A stretch of 64,000 nucleotides of DNA from positions 62,001 to 126,000 of the forward strand of contig JACKHZ010000011.1 of NCBI GenBank assembly GCA_020638735.1. The letters run 5' to 3'. The notes beneath the pieces were generated by a model, which ran no database searches, was not told the origin of the DNA, and worked only from the letters and a program-made list of their open reading frames with translations. The translations under genes and the position numbers were made by a program. Every line of letters begins with the position of its first letter. The first letter of the stretch is position 1. The stretch comes from Planctomycetota bacterium. Its GTDB lineage: Bacteria; Planctomycetota; UBA1135; UBA2386. Positions 1 to 10,803 of the stretch are shown one piece after another.

Positions 1-731
1 GAGACGGCGCCCTGCTTGCTCATCGTCGCGACGTCGGGCGGGATGCGCGACAGCGCCTCGGCGTCCCAGTAGATGCGGGCGAGGCAGCGCTGCAGCTCCT
101 CGCTGGCGGCGGCGGAGACGACGCGGCCTGCGTTGGCGCGGACCAGCAGCTCGCTCATCTCGCGCGGCGTGGTCTGGCCCCATCCGAACTGCGTGCGCGC
201 CGCCTCGCGGCCGGGCGTGCGCGAGTTGACCCGCGTCGTGGCGAAGCCGTTGTTCGAGAGCCAGTCGTTGATCGCCGTGCCGGTGCCAGCCAGCTCCTGG
301 CACCACAACGCGGCGGTGTTGTCGCTGGTCGTGATCATCAGCATCGCGACCTTGGCCAGCGCGACCTTCTCGCCGTCGGCGAACGCGCCGAGCAGGTCTT
401 CGCCTTCGTACAGCCGGTCCTTGGTGTAGGTCAGCTCCTGGTGGTAGTCGAGTTCGCCGCGTTCGACCTTGGCCAGCAGCGCGGCGAGGATCGGCACCTT
501 GATCATGCTCGCGGTCGGGAACGTGTCGTCGGCGGCGAGCGCGACCTCGGCGCCGCTGTCGAGGTGGCGCACGTAGACGCCGACCCGGCCGTGGAACGCG
601 GCGGTGCGCTCGCGCAGCGCCTGTTCGAGCGGGGCGGTGTCGGTGGACGGCGCGGCGGCGCAGCCCGCGAACAGCAACGTCGCGGCGAGCAGCGCGCGCT
701 CAGCGCGCCAGCAGGTGGTTCTTCTGCACAT
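1..731 (-). CDS. Class A beta-lactamase-like serine hydrolase lipoprotein (C-terminus beyond the window)
   Basis: This partial gene runs off the left edge; 243 codons are visible. The ATG at 731 gives an N-terminus ending in a lipobox (LFAGC), so a lipoprotein is expected. The mature part has the three signatures of penicillin-recognising serine hydrolases: S-M-I-K (SxxK nucleophile motif) after FPTA, TSDN (SDN loop), and KQG near the visible end in the place of KTG. Family knowledge: class A beta-lactamases and related cell-wall serine hydrolases. Whether it hydrolyses beta-lactams or acts on peptidoglycan cannot be decided; KQG instead of KTG is a variation. It overlaps the upstream SGNH gene by 32 bp, so the two are probably one transcript. 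Confidence 0.85.
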   Translation of the reverse strand, partial: MCRRTTCWRAERALLAATLLFAGCAAAPSTDTAPLEQALRERTAAFHGRVGVYVRHLDSGAEVALAADDTFPTASMIKVPILAALLAKVERGELDYHQELTYTKDRLYEGEDLLGAFADGEKVALAKVAMLMITTSDNTAALWCQELAGTGTAINDWLSNNGFATTRVNSRTPGREAARTQFGWGQTTPREMSELLVRANAGRVVSAAASEELQRCLARIYWDAEALSRIPPDVATMSKQGAV

Positions 732-1992
732 GGTCGATCAGGGCGTCGGCGACGTGGCGCTGGCCGGCGGCGGTCCAGTGCGTGTCGGTGGCGTAGTAGA
801 GCTGCTCGCCGTTGTCGGCCGCGGCCTCGAGCGTCGGCGTCGCCGACCACAGCGCGATGCCCTCGGCGGCGCAGAACGCGCTGACCAGGCCTTCGACCGC
901 GCCGCGGTGCTCCAGCAGCGCCTGGCGCTCGGCCTCGGCGTCCTGGTGCAGCGGCAGCGCGAACAGCTGCGATGCCTCGACGTAGCGGCGCAGCAGCGCG
1001 GCGTCGGCGGTGACGCGCGGCAGGTAGACCTGCGGCTTGCTCGGCAGGTAGACGAGCAGGAAGCGCGCGCCCTGCGCTTCGCTGCGGCGCCGGGCAGAGC
1101 GCAGCGCGTCCTGCACCGCGGCCCACGCCGGGTGCGCGGCGATCAGCTCGGGCGCCGCGGCGTGGGTGCGCAACACGTCGGGGTGGAACCACATGCGCTG
1201 TGGCGGCGAGGTGGCGGTCTCGAGCGGCGGCAGCGGTTCGCCTGCGAGCGCCGGCGCCGGCGGGCCGACGAGCCAGCTGGCGACCAGCGCCGGCAGGCGC
1301 AGGAACGGCGCGCGGCGGTCGGCGAACAGGTCGCCGTAGGTCGCAGCACCGTCGCCCTGTTGCACCATCAGCCAGACGGTGTCGGTCAGGTCGTTGCCGC
1401 CGAAGAAGAACCACACCACCAGCTTCGGCTGCGCCGGCAGGCCGCGCTGTTCGAGCAGCCAGCGTTCGCGCAGCGGGTCGAGGCCGGCGATGCCGAGGTT
1501 GTAGACGGAGGTGCCGAGCGCCAGCTCGAAGCGGGGCTGCAGGCCCGCGGGCTCGCGCTGCGCGGCGAACACGGTGAACGAGTCGCCGACGAACACCACG
1601 TCGGCTGTGTCGGTGTGCGGCGCGCGGTTGGGCAGCCCGTCCTCGTCGGCGGGCACGACGATGCGCGGCGTGTTCGCCAGGTCCTGGGCGATGGCGCCTT
1701 GCGGCGCGATGCCGAGCCCGACCAGGTCGTGCGGCGGGGGCCCGTCGTACGGGTCGACGCCGAACGGCAGCGGCACCGCCAGGATCGGCGTGCGGTCGAG
1801 CAGCCCCGGGTGCGAGAACTCGACGCCGTGCGGCGGGTAGCGCTCGCGGAAGGCCGCGGGCAGCAGGCCCGGCGCGACGTGCAGCACGACCTCGGCGAGC
1901 AGCAGCGCGAGCCCGACGCCGAAGCACGCGGCGATCAGCTTGAGCTGCCGCTGGCGGCGACGGGAACGGGGGCGGGGTGACGCGGTGCTCAT
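700..1992 (-). CDS. Membrane-anchored SGNH hydrolase (AlgX/AlgJ-like)
   Basis: 430 aa. A basic N-terminus and one hydrophobic segment (about residues 17-40) suggest a membrane anchor with the catalytic domain outside. SGNH-fold signatures are visible: FVGDSF (135-140) as block I with the nucleophilic Ser, GGND (198-201) as block III, and TDTHW (402-406) carrying the Asp/His pair. The TDxHW form is typical of AlgX/AlgJ-type O-acetyltransferases rather than plain GDSL lipases. It overlaps the K+ channel gene by 4 bp (ATGA) and the beta-lactamase-like gene downstream, so it belongs to that operon. Similar proteins lie at 19415-25211 beside an MBOAT gene. The substrate is not known; a cell-envelope glycan is an inference. 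Confidence 0.8.
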   Translation of the reverse strand: MSTASPRPRSRRRQRQLKLIAACFGVGLALLLAEVVLHVAPGLLPAAFRERYPPHGVEFSHPGLLDRTPILAVPLPFGVDPYDGPPPHDLVGLGIAPQGAIAQDLANTPRIVVPADEDGLPNRAPHTDTADVVFVGDSFTVFAAQREPAGLQPRFELALGTSVYNLGIAGLDPLRERWLLEQRGLPAQPKLVVWFFFGGNDLTDTVWLMVQQGDGAATYGDLFADRRAPFLRLPALVASWLVGPPAPALAGEPLPPLETATSPPQRMWFHPDVLRTHAAAPELIAAHPAWAAVQDALRSARRRSEAQGARFLLVYLPSKPQVYLPRVTADAALLRRYVEASQLFALPLHQDAEAERQALLEHRGAVEGLVSAFCAAEGIALWSATPTLEAAADNGEQLYYATDTHWTAAGQRHVADALIDHVQKNHLLAR

Positions 1993-2873
1993 GGAGTGCG
2001 CGGGTCGTCGGTGGCGTCGGCCGTTGTGACGACGGGCAGCGCCGTACCACAGTAGCGGCAGAACTGCGCGGCGGCGTCCGCCTCCTCGTGGGTGCAGTCA
2101 CCGCAGCGGCGCGCCGTGGGGCGGCGGCCGTGCAGCAGCCGTTCGGCCGTGAACTCCGAGCTGACGATGCCGGTCGGCACCGCCAGCGTGCCCCAGCCGA
2201 GCAGCATCATCAGCGAGGCGATGAAGCGGCCGACGTCGGTGTGCGGCGTGATGTCGCCGAAGCCGACCGTGGTCATCGTCGTGATCGCCCAGTAGACGCT
2301 GACCGGGATGCTGGTGAAGCCGTTCTGAGGACCTTCGACGACGTACATCAGCGTGCCGATCAGCAGCACCACGAGCACGACGAAGAACAGGAAGACGAAG
2401 ATCTTGTGCCGCGACGCGGCGAGCGCGCGGCCGAGCGCGCCGAACTCGTCGACGAACTTGCCGAGGCGCAGCACGCGGAAGATGCGCAGCAGGCGCAGCA
2501 CGCGCACGTCGACCAGCACGTGCACGGTCGGGCCGAGCAGCGCGACGTAGGTCGGCAGCACCGCCAGCAGGTCGACCAGGCCGAAGAAGCTGCGTGCGTA
2601 GCGCCAGCGGTGCTCGCTGCAGTAGAGGCGGGCCAGGTACTCGAGCGTGAAGGCGACGGTGAACACCCACTCGACCGTCACCAGCAGCGCGCCGTACGCG
2701 TGGCGGATCGACACGACGCTGTCGAGCACGACGACGATCACGCTGGCGACGATCGCCCAGATCAGCACCACGTCGAAGGCGCGGCCGGCGGGCGTCTCGA
2801 TGCCGAAGATCACCTCGTGCAGCCGCGCGCGCAGCGTGCGCGCGGGCTGCTCGGTGGGTGAGGGCGGGGCCAT
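1989..2873 (-). CDS. Voltage-gated potassium channel with C-terminal zinc ribbon
   Basis: 294 aa, six transmembrane segments and a pore loop. The selectivity filter is TVGFGD (202-207). S4 carries arginines every third residue (R124, R127, R130, R133, R136), the usual voltage sensor. After S6 the protein ends in a small CxxC...CxxC ribbon (C257, C260, C272, C275), which probably binds zinc and is not a standard part of bacterial Kv channels. It lies 12 bp downstream of acnA and overlaps the next gene by 4 bp, so it is probably co-transcribed with acnA. K+ selectivity follows from the filter; the role of the ribbon (assembly or redox/metal sensing) is only a guess. Confidence 0.9.
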   Translation of the reverse strand: MAPPSPTEQPARTLRARLHEVIFGIETPAGRAFDVVLIWAIVASVIVVVLDSVVSIRHAYGALLVTVEWVFTVAFTLEYLARLYCSEHRWRYARSFFGLVDLLAVLPTYVALLGPTVHVLVDVRVLRLLRIFRVLRLGKFVDEFGALGRALAASRHKIFVFLFFVVLVVLLIGTLMYVVEGPQNGFTSIPVSVYWAITTMTTVGFGDITPHTDVGRFIASLMMLLGWGTLAVPTGIVSSEFTAERLLHGRRPTARRCGDCTHEEADAAAQFCRYCGTALPVVTTADATDDPRTP

Positions 2874-2885
2874 CGGCGCGGCCGG

Positions 2886-5948
<3,063 letters not shown>

Positions 5949-5992
5949 CTTGGGTGGGGCGGCGCGGTGTCCACCGGGCGCCGGGGCCAAGC

Positions 5993-6021
5993 GTTCTACC
6001 CGCTGGGCCGGGCCCAGGCAA
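5993..6021 (-). promoter_or_regulatory. Candidate promoter of acnA
   Basis: On the minus strand TTGCCT (6021-6016) and TAGAAC (5998-5993) are separated by 17 bp. A start site near 5986 would leave a leader of about 38 nt before the acnA ATG at 5948. The spacing matches other candidate promoters in this window. Judged by eye only. Confidence 0.45.
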
Positions 6022-6073
6022 AAGCGCTCGGGACTCCAGTCGACCCCGGCCTACCGCCGATGGCATCGGCACG

Positions 6074-6793
6074 ATGACGCGTTCCCCCCTGAACGTGCGG
6101 GCCGCCCTGGCGGGCCTGCTTCTGGTCGTGGCGCTGACCCCTGCCTGTGGGACCTTCGACCACACGGCCGACCTCGCGACCAACGACCTCTTCTACGTCG
6201 ACGTCCCGTTCCGGACCAAGGCGCCCGGCGATCGCACGGTGTTCGTGACCCCGCTGCGCGACGTGCGCAAGGCGACGAAGCTGCCGGAGCACGAGCAGGG
6301 CTTCCCGATCACCTACGGCGACGACGCCTTCTGGGAGCGGCCGGTCACCGAGATGGTGGCCGAGGTGCTGACGCGGCAGATCGGCGACAGCGAGCTGTTC
6401 CCGGAGATGGTGACGCGGGCGACCCCGGAGGGGCTGGTCATGCGGCCGACGCTGGTCTCGTTCACCACCGGCGCCAAGGAAGAACTGCAAGGGCAGCGCT
6501 CGTTCGCCGAGGTCGCGCTGCGCGTCGAGGTGCTCGGGCCGGCAGGTCAGGGCGGACGCCGCGAGGTGCTCTACGACCAGCTGTTCGGCAACCGCCAGGT
6601 CAGCGAGGCGAGCCTGCGTCCGATCAGCCCGTACCTGCTGATCGGTCGGGCGCTGCGCATCACGATGTCCGAGGCGCTGGTCGCGATCGACGGCAGCAAC
6701 GTCGGCCGCAGCAACGTGCCGCTCGAAGTGCTGGGGCCGGCCGATGACGAGTTCGGCACCGGCGCCGCCGAAGCCAGCGCCGACAAGCGCTGA
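6074..6793 (+). CDS. Lipoprotein of unknown function
   Basis: 239 aa. The start at ATG 6074 gives a signal peptide followed by a lipobox (LTPAC), so the product should be lipid-anchored, probably at the outer membrane. The mature part has alternating beta strands and helices and no catalytic motif I recognise. Broadly it resembles uncharacterised lipoproteins whose conserved part begins 'VPFRTKAPGDR'. It is divergent from acnA (126 bp between starts) and is followed by the zeta-like gene with its own candidate promoter. No function can be assigned. Confidence 0.8.
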   Translation: MTRSPLNVRAALAGLLLVVALTPACGTFDHTADLATNDLFYVDVPFRTKAPGDRTVFVTPLRDVRKATKLPEHEQGFPITYGDDAFWERPVTEMVAEVLTRQIGDSELFPEMVTRATPEGLVMRPTLVSFTTGAKEELQGQRSFAEVALRVEVLGPAGQGGRREVLYDQLFGNRQVSEASLRPISPYLLIGRALRITMSEALVAIDGSNVGRSNVPLEVLGPADDEFGTGAAEASADKR

Positions 6794-6799
6794 GGCGGC

Positions 6800-6827
6800 T
6801 TGCCGGTCGGCGGGGCTGGCGCATGAT
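6800..6827 (+). promoter_or_regulatory. Candidate promoter of the zeta-like gene
   Basis: TTGCCG (6800-6805), 16 bp, CATGAT (6822-6827). The GTG start at 6834 is only 6 nt beyond the -10 box, so a transcript from here would be essentially leaderless. Same -35 hexamer and spacer as the candidates at 46174 and 51620. Confidence 0.35.
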
Positions 6828-6833
6828 GTCGCG

Positions 6834-7274
6834 GTGACGAAGCCGCGGGTCTGTGTGCTGGCGGGGCCGAATGGGGCGGGCAAGACGACGGTCGCGCGCC
6901 CCCTGGTCCGGGACGAGCTGGGCATCCGCACGTTCGTCAACGCGGATGTGATCGCCCAAGGCCTGGCGGGTTTCGACGCGTCGGCGAAGGCCGTGGCTGC
7001 TGGTCGGTTGATGCTGGCACAGCTCCAGCAGTTGGCTACCGACCGTGCCGACTTCGCCTTCGAGACGACTCTGTCGGCGAGGTCCTTCCTGCCATGGCTG
7101 ATCCGGCGGCGCTACCAGCGCGGGATCGACAACTTCGCCCGGCGCTATCGCCAGCAGGTGGATCGATGGTGGTGCTACGACAACAGCGAGGCGGTGACCC
7201 GGCTTGTCGCCTTCGGCGGCGGTGATAGCCTTTCGGTGGGGGAGCCGATGATCTGGAAGCAGATCCTGCAATGA
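6834..7274 (+). CDS. Zeta-toxin-like P-loop ATPase, apparently internally deleted
   Basis: 146 aa from GTG 6834. The N-terminal half matches zeta/COG4185-type proteins: Walker A GPNGAGKTT (11-19), VNADVIAQGL (35-44), and FAFETTLSARS (74-84). The family normally runs about 190-200 aa. Here the sequence jumps from SARSFLPWL straight to IRRRYQRGIDNF, skipping the usual stretch of about 40 residues that carries the GY...LWLP and RVxxRVxxGGH region. The reading frame stays open, so this looks like an in-frame deletion. Zeta proteins phosphorylate UDP-sugars or related targets; this copy may be inactive or altered. It overlaps the next small gene by 4 bp (ATGA), the common arrangement for this family. 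Confidence 0.75.
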   Translation: MTKPRVCVLAGPNGAGKTTVARPLVRDELGIRTFVNADVIAQGLAGFDASAKAVAAGRLMLAQLQQLATDRADFAFETTLSARSFLPWLIRRRYQRGIDNFARRYRQQVDRWWCYDNSEAVTRLVAFGGGDSLSVGEPMIWKQILQ

Positions 7275-7471
7275 CCGACGAGACCGATGAGCTGACCCGC
7301 CGCCTGACCAGGGCGATGCACAGTGGAGTGCAGCAGGCCCGCGCCATCCACAAAGCGCTCGGCCAGCCGATCGTCGTCTGGCGCGACGGGCGCGTGGTCT
7401 GGGTCGACGCCGAGACGCTGCTGCCGGTGCCGGCGCCGGCCGACGTGGTACGCGAGCAGAAGCCGACGTGA
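7271..7471 (+). CDS. Small protein paired with the zeta-like gene
   Basis: 66 aa. An N-terminal acidic/charged helix is followed by a compact strand-rich part around QPIVVWRDGRVVWVDAE. Small proteins with an 'xxVWRDGKVV' core commonly sit directly downstream of COG4185 zeta-like kinases. The ATGA overlap with the upstream gene and the GTGA overlap with the next suggest translational coupling. An antitoxin or regulatory-partner role is an inference from position only. Confidence 0.65.
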   Translation: MTDETDELTRRLTRAMHSGVQQARAIHKALGQPIVVWRDGRVVWVDAETLLPVPAPADVVREQKPT

Positions 7472-7839
7472 CCCGACGAGGCTCGCCGATGTTCGTGCGC
7501 ATCGCCGCGCCGCTGCTGCTCGGCTTCGTCGCGGTCGCCGGTTGGCGGGCGTGGCGCGCAGCCGAACGCCAGCCCGCCGCCGACGCCCCGCGGCTCGAGT
7601 TCACCGTCGACGGCCTCGACTGCCCGGTCTGGTGCGCGGTGCGGCTCAGCGACGGCATCGACGGTCTGGACGGGGCCGAGGTCGAACTGCTCGACCAGAA
7701 GAACGGCAAGGTCGTCGTGCGCTTCGACCCGACGCGGCAGAATGAGGCGGACCTGCGGGCCTCGTTCGCGCGGCGTGGCTTCCCGGTTTTGCGCAGCGAA
7801 CCGCTCGCGCCGGCGGGGCCTTCGCCGCACGATCGCTGA
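7468..7839 (+). CDS. Membrane-anchored HMA-like (heavy-metal-associated) domain protein
   Basis: 123 aa from GTG 7468 (ATG 7489 is the alternative). One hydrophobic segment at the N-terminus precedes a beta-alpha-beta domain of about 65 residues resembling HMA/MerP: FTVDGLDCPVWCAVRL, then a strand with VVVRFDPT and a helix ending in a C-terminal strand. The cysteines are C-P-V-W-C, spaced CxxxC rather than the usual CxxC, so metal binding is plausible but not certain. Short GTGA overlap with the preceding gene. Periplasmic metal delivery or sensing would be a guess. Confidence 0.65.
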   Translation: MTRRGSPMFVRIAAPLLLGFVAVAGWRAWRAAERQPAADAPRLEFTVDGLDCPVWCAVRLSDGIDGLDGAEVELLDQKNGKVVVRFDPTRQNEADLRASFARRGFPVLRSEPLAPAGPSPHDR

Positions 7840-7869
7840 CCCGCGCTCCCGTCGAACCCGGACCCTGAC

Positions 7870-8481
7870 ATGTACAAGCTGTCGATCTCCCTCGGCGTCC
7901 TGCTGCCCGGCGTGTTCGCCGCGCTCGGCGCCCTCTGCGTCTCCGGCGCCGAGCCGCCGGTGCCGCACCCGCACTTCCCGAAGGAGCTGACCTGCCACGT
8001 CAGCAAGGACCTGACGGTGGTGGTGCGCTATCAGACGGTGACCTTCGACGCCGCCGGCGCCGAAAAGATGGCGGTCGGCAAGGCCTGGCACCTCGCCGGC
8101 GCCGAGTTCGAGTCGTCGGGCGACCTGGTGATCGGCGGTCGCGACGTCAAGGCCGGCAAGTACGCGCTCAGCGCCCGCAAGGCCGACGGCGGCAAGTGGG
8201 AGCTGGTGCTGCACGAGGGCCCGCGCTTCTCGACCAAGATCGGCGACGACGCGCATGTGCTGGCGACGACCTTCACGCCGGGCGTCGAGCGCTTCGAGCA
8301 CCTCAACATCGACGTGCAGCCGGCGGGCGACAAGGAGCACACGTGGCTGTTCCTCGACGTGCGCTTCGACGCGCTGAAGGCGCAGGCGCTGATCGAGGTG
8401 CCGGAGACGGGCGACAAGAAGGACCCAGCCGAGAAGGACCCGGCCAAGAAGGACCCGGCCAAGAAGGAAGAGGGCAAGTGA
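7870..8481 (+). CDS. Secreted DUF2911-like protein with Lys-rich tail
   Basis: 203 aa with an N-terminal signal peptide (hydrophobic residues about 5-26). The core contains GGRDVKAGKYAL and a following strand with KWELVLHEG, the pattern of the DUF2911 family of periplasmic proteins of unknown function. The C-terminus is low-complexity, made from a 15-bp coding tandem repeat (8419-8463, three units encoding KDPAK/KDPAE). The stop overlaps the GTG start of the methyltransferase gene by 3 bp. Confidence 0.75.
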   Translation: MYKLSISLGVLLPGVFAALGALCVSGAEPPVPHPHFPKELTCHVSKDLTVVVRYQTVTFDAAGAEKMAVGKAWHLAGAEFESSGDLVIGGRDVKAGKYALSARKADGGKWELVLHEGPRFSTKIGDDAHVLATTFTPGVERFEHLNIDVQPAGDKEHTWLFLDVRFDALKAQALIEVPETGDKKDPAEKDPAKKDPAKKEEGK

Positions 8482-9683
8482 CCGCAGAGGCCGGCATCGG
8501 TACGCAGACGCTGCAGCTCAACGCCAAGGCCGCCGGCTTCGCGCGGCGCGGGCGGCCGTGGTTCTTCGCCGACGACGTGGTCGCCGGCGAGGTCGCTCCC
8601 GCGCGGCTGGTGCGCGTGCTGGACGAGAACCGCCGCGACCTCGGTCTCGGCATCACCGGCCCGGGCCACATCGCGCTGCGGCTGTGCGGGCCGTGGCCGG
8701 CCGACGACCTTTCGGTGCCCGATCGCGAGGCGTTCTTCGCCCGGCGTCTGCAGACGGCGATCGACGCGCGCGCCGGCCGTCTCGGTCCGGGCCACGGCGT
8801 GCGGTTGGTGCACGGCGAAGCCGACTGGCTGCCGGGCCTGGTGGTCGACAAGTACGACACCGTGGCGGTGCTGCAGGCGACCAGCGCGTTCGTCGACGCG
8901 AGCCTCGACGCGATCGTGCCGTTCCTCGTCGAACGTCTCGACGTCGACTCGGTGGTGGCGCGCGACGACCTGCCGGTGCGGCAGAAGGAAGGCCTCGAGC
9001 AGCGCGTCGCGTTGCTGCACGGCCGGCGCCGCGAGCAGGTCGTCCTCGACGAGCACGGCGTGCACCACACGGTGCGGCCGTTCGCGGGGCACAAGACCGG
9101 CTTCTACCTCGACCAGGAGCCGGCGCGCGCGCTGGTGCGCGAGCTGGCCAAGGGCCGCCGCGTGCTCGACCTGTTCTGCTACCAGGGTGGCTTCTCACTG
9201 CACGCGCTGGCGGGCGGTGCGCAGAGCGCGCTCTGCATCGACCAGTCGGAGGCGGCGCTCGAGCAGGCGCGCGCCGACGCGCAGAACCACGAGTTCCAGG
9301 GCCTCGAGACGCGCTGCGGCGACGTCTTCGACGAGCTGCGCGCGCTGCGCGAGGCGAACGCGCAGTTCGACCTGATCGTGCTCGACCCGCCGGCGTTCGC
9401 CAAGTCGCGGCGCGAGGTCGAAGGCGCCGAGCGCGGCTATCGCGACCTCAACCGCCAGGCGCTGCGGCTGCTGGCGCCCAACGGCTACCTCGTGACCTGC
9501 ACCTGCAGCCACCACGTCACGCCGGTGCGCTTCGAAGAGGTCGTGCGACAGGCGACCGCGGGGCTGCCGTTCCGCACCGTGTTGCGGCAGCGGCTCGGCG
9601 CCGGCCCGGACCATCCGGTGTTGCTCGCGCACCCGGAGTCCGAGTATCTGAAGGTGCTGCTGCTGCAGCGGCTGGACGGCTGA
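8478..9683 (+). CDS. Class I SAM-dependent 23S rRNA methyltransferase (RlmI-like)
   Basis: 401 aa from GTG 8478. An N-terminal PUA-like domain (about residues 1-80) is followed by a linking domain and a Rossmann methyltransferase: VLDLFCYQGGFSLHA is SAM-binding motif I, and VLDPPAFAKSR is motif IV with the base-binding DPP. The C-terminal TCTCSHHV segment also matches RlmI (23S rRNA m5C methyltransferase). Exact target position is not provable from sequence. Start overlaps the previous stop (GTGA). The short gap to thiS repeats TGATGGA (9681 and 9698). Confidence 0.88.
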   Translation: MTAEAGIGTQTLQLNAKAAGFARRGRPWFFADDVVAGEVAPARLVRVLDENRRDLGLGITGPGHIALRLCGPWPADDLSVPDREAFFARRLQTAIDARAGRLGPGHGVRLVHGEADWLPGLVVDKYDTVAVLQATSAFVDASLDAIVPFLVERLDVDSVVARDDLPVRQKEGLEQRVALLHGRRREQVVLDEHGVHHTVRPFAGHKTGFYLDQEPARALVRELAKGRRVLDLFCYQGGFSLHALAGGAQSALCIDQSEAALEQARADAQNHEFQGLETRCGDVFDELRALREANAQFDLIVLDPPAFAKSRREVEGAERGYRDLNRQALRLLAPNGYLVTCTCSHHVTPVRFEEVVRQATAGLPFRTVLRQRLGAGPDHPVLLAHPESEYLKVLLLQRLDG

Positions 9684-9699
9684 TGGAGCACGACGACTG

Positions 9700-9918
9700 A
9701 TGGAAGACACTTCGACCCTGCGGGTCACGGTCAACGGCGAGTCGCGCGAGCTGCCGGCTGGCAGCACCGTGCTGGACCTGGTGCTGGCGCTCGGCTGCAA
9801 CCCGCAGCAGGTCGCGGTCGAACGCAACGAACAGATCGTGCGCAAGCCGGACCACGCGACGACGGCGCTGGCCGACGGCGACCGCTTCGAGGTCGTCACG
9901 TTCTTCGGCGGCGGGTAG
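9700..9918 (+). CDS. thiS: Thiamine biosynthesis sulfur-carrier protein ThiS
   Basis: 72 aa, beta-grasp ubiquitin-like fold. Begins TLRVTVNGESRELP, has the central STVLDLVLAL helix, and ends FFGGG. The Gly-Gly C-terminus is adenylated and thiocarboxylated to supply sulfur for the thiazole ring of thiamine. thiG follows, as is usual; no thiF or TPP riboswitch is seen here. The last codons and stop are duplicated in tandem just downstream. Confidence 0.93.
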   Translation: MEDTSTLRVTVNGESRELPAGSTVLDLVLALGCNPQQVAVERNEQIVRKPDHATTALADGDRFEVVTFFGGG

Positions 9919-9936
9919 GGCTTCGGCGGCGGGTAG
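9903..9936 (+). repeat. Tandem duplication across the thiS stop codon
   Basis: A 16-bp segment, CTTCGGCGGCGGGTAG, occurs at 9903-9918 and again at 9921-9936 (period 18). The first copy is the end of thiS including its TAG. Because the period is a multiple of three, the second copy presents a second in-frame TAG. Confidence 0.9.
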
Positions 9937-9984
9937 CCGATCGCGCCCTTGTGCCCGGGCTGCCGCCGGCGCACGATCGCGACC

Positions 9985-10803
9985 GTGACGATCGTCGACG
10001 CACCGCTGGTCCTGGGCCCGTACACCTTCTCATCCCGGCTGTTCCTCGGCACCGGCAAGTACCCGTCGATGGAGTCGATGGTCGAAGCGCTCGCCGTGTC
10101 CGGCACGCAGTGCGTGACGGTGGCCGTGCGGCGCATGCAGATGGGCGTGCCCGACGGCAAGACGCTGCTCGACTACCTGCCGCGCGACCAGTACGTGCTG
10201 CTGCCGAACACCGCCGGCTGCTTCGACGCCGAGCACGCGGTGCGTACGGCGCGGCTCGGCCGCGAACTCGGCATCGGCGACCTGGTCAAGCTCGAGGTGC
10301 TCGGCGATCCCGACACGCTGCTGCCGGACCCGATCGGCACGCTCGAGGCCGCCAAGACGCTGGTCGCGGAAGGCTTCGTCGTCTTGTGCTACACCAGCGA
10401 CGACCCGGTGCTGGCGAAGCGGCTCGAGGACGCCGGCGTCACCGCGGTGATGCCGGCCGGCGCGCCGATCGGCTCGGGCCAGGGTATCCTCAACCCGAAC
10501 AACATCCGCATCATCCTCGAGCGCGCCAAGGTGCCGGTGATCGTCGACGCCGGCGTCGGCACCGCCAGCGACGTGTCGCTCGCGTTCGAGCTCGGCGCCG
10601 AGGGCGTGCTGCTCAACACCGGCGTGGCGCTGGCCAAGGACCCGGTGCGCATGGCGCGGGCGATGAAGGCCGCCGCCGAGGCCGGCCGCGACGCCTACCT
10701 CGCCGGGCGCATCCCGAAGAAGCTCTACGCCAGCGCGTCGTCGCCGACGTCCGGCATCATCGCCAAGGGCGCGGCCGCCGAGGGCGGCATCGCCGGCGAA
10801 TGA
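9985..10803 (+). CDS. thiG: Thiazole synthase ThiG
   Basis: 272 aa from GTG 9985, chosen because family members begin just before the strand preceding LFLGTGKY; a GTG at 9949 would add 12 unlikely residues. TIM-barrel enzyme that builds the thiazole phosphate of thiamine from deoxyxylulose phosphate, dehydroglycine and ThiS thiocarboxylate. Visible landmarks: LPNTAGC, VKLEVLGD with the Schiff-base lysine region, PAGAPIGSGQGI, VDAGVGTASD and the phosphate-binding GVLLNTGVA. Its stop overlaps the CPBP gene start (ATGA). Confidence 0.95.
   Translation: MTIVDAPLVLGPYTFSSRLFLGTGKYPSMESMVEALAVSGTQCVTVAVRRMQMGVPDGKTLLDYLPRDQYVLLPNTAGCFDAEHAVRTARLGRELGIGDLVKLEVLGDPDTLLPDPIGTLEAAKTLVAEGFVVLCYTSDDPVLAKRLEDAGVTAVMPAGAPIGSGQGILNPNNIRIILERAKVPVIVDAGVGTASDVSLAFELGAEGVLLNTGVALAKDPVRMARAMKAAAEAGRDAYLAGRIPKKLYASASSPTSGIIAKGAAAEGGIAGE

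Noticed and set aside
9684..9699. TPP riboswitch before thiS
   Set aside because: Only 16 bp separate thiS from the upstream gene and no TPP-box (CTGAGA) is present.
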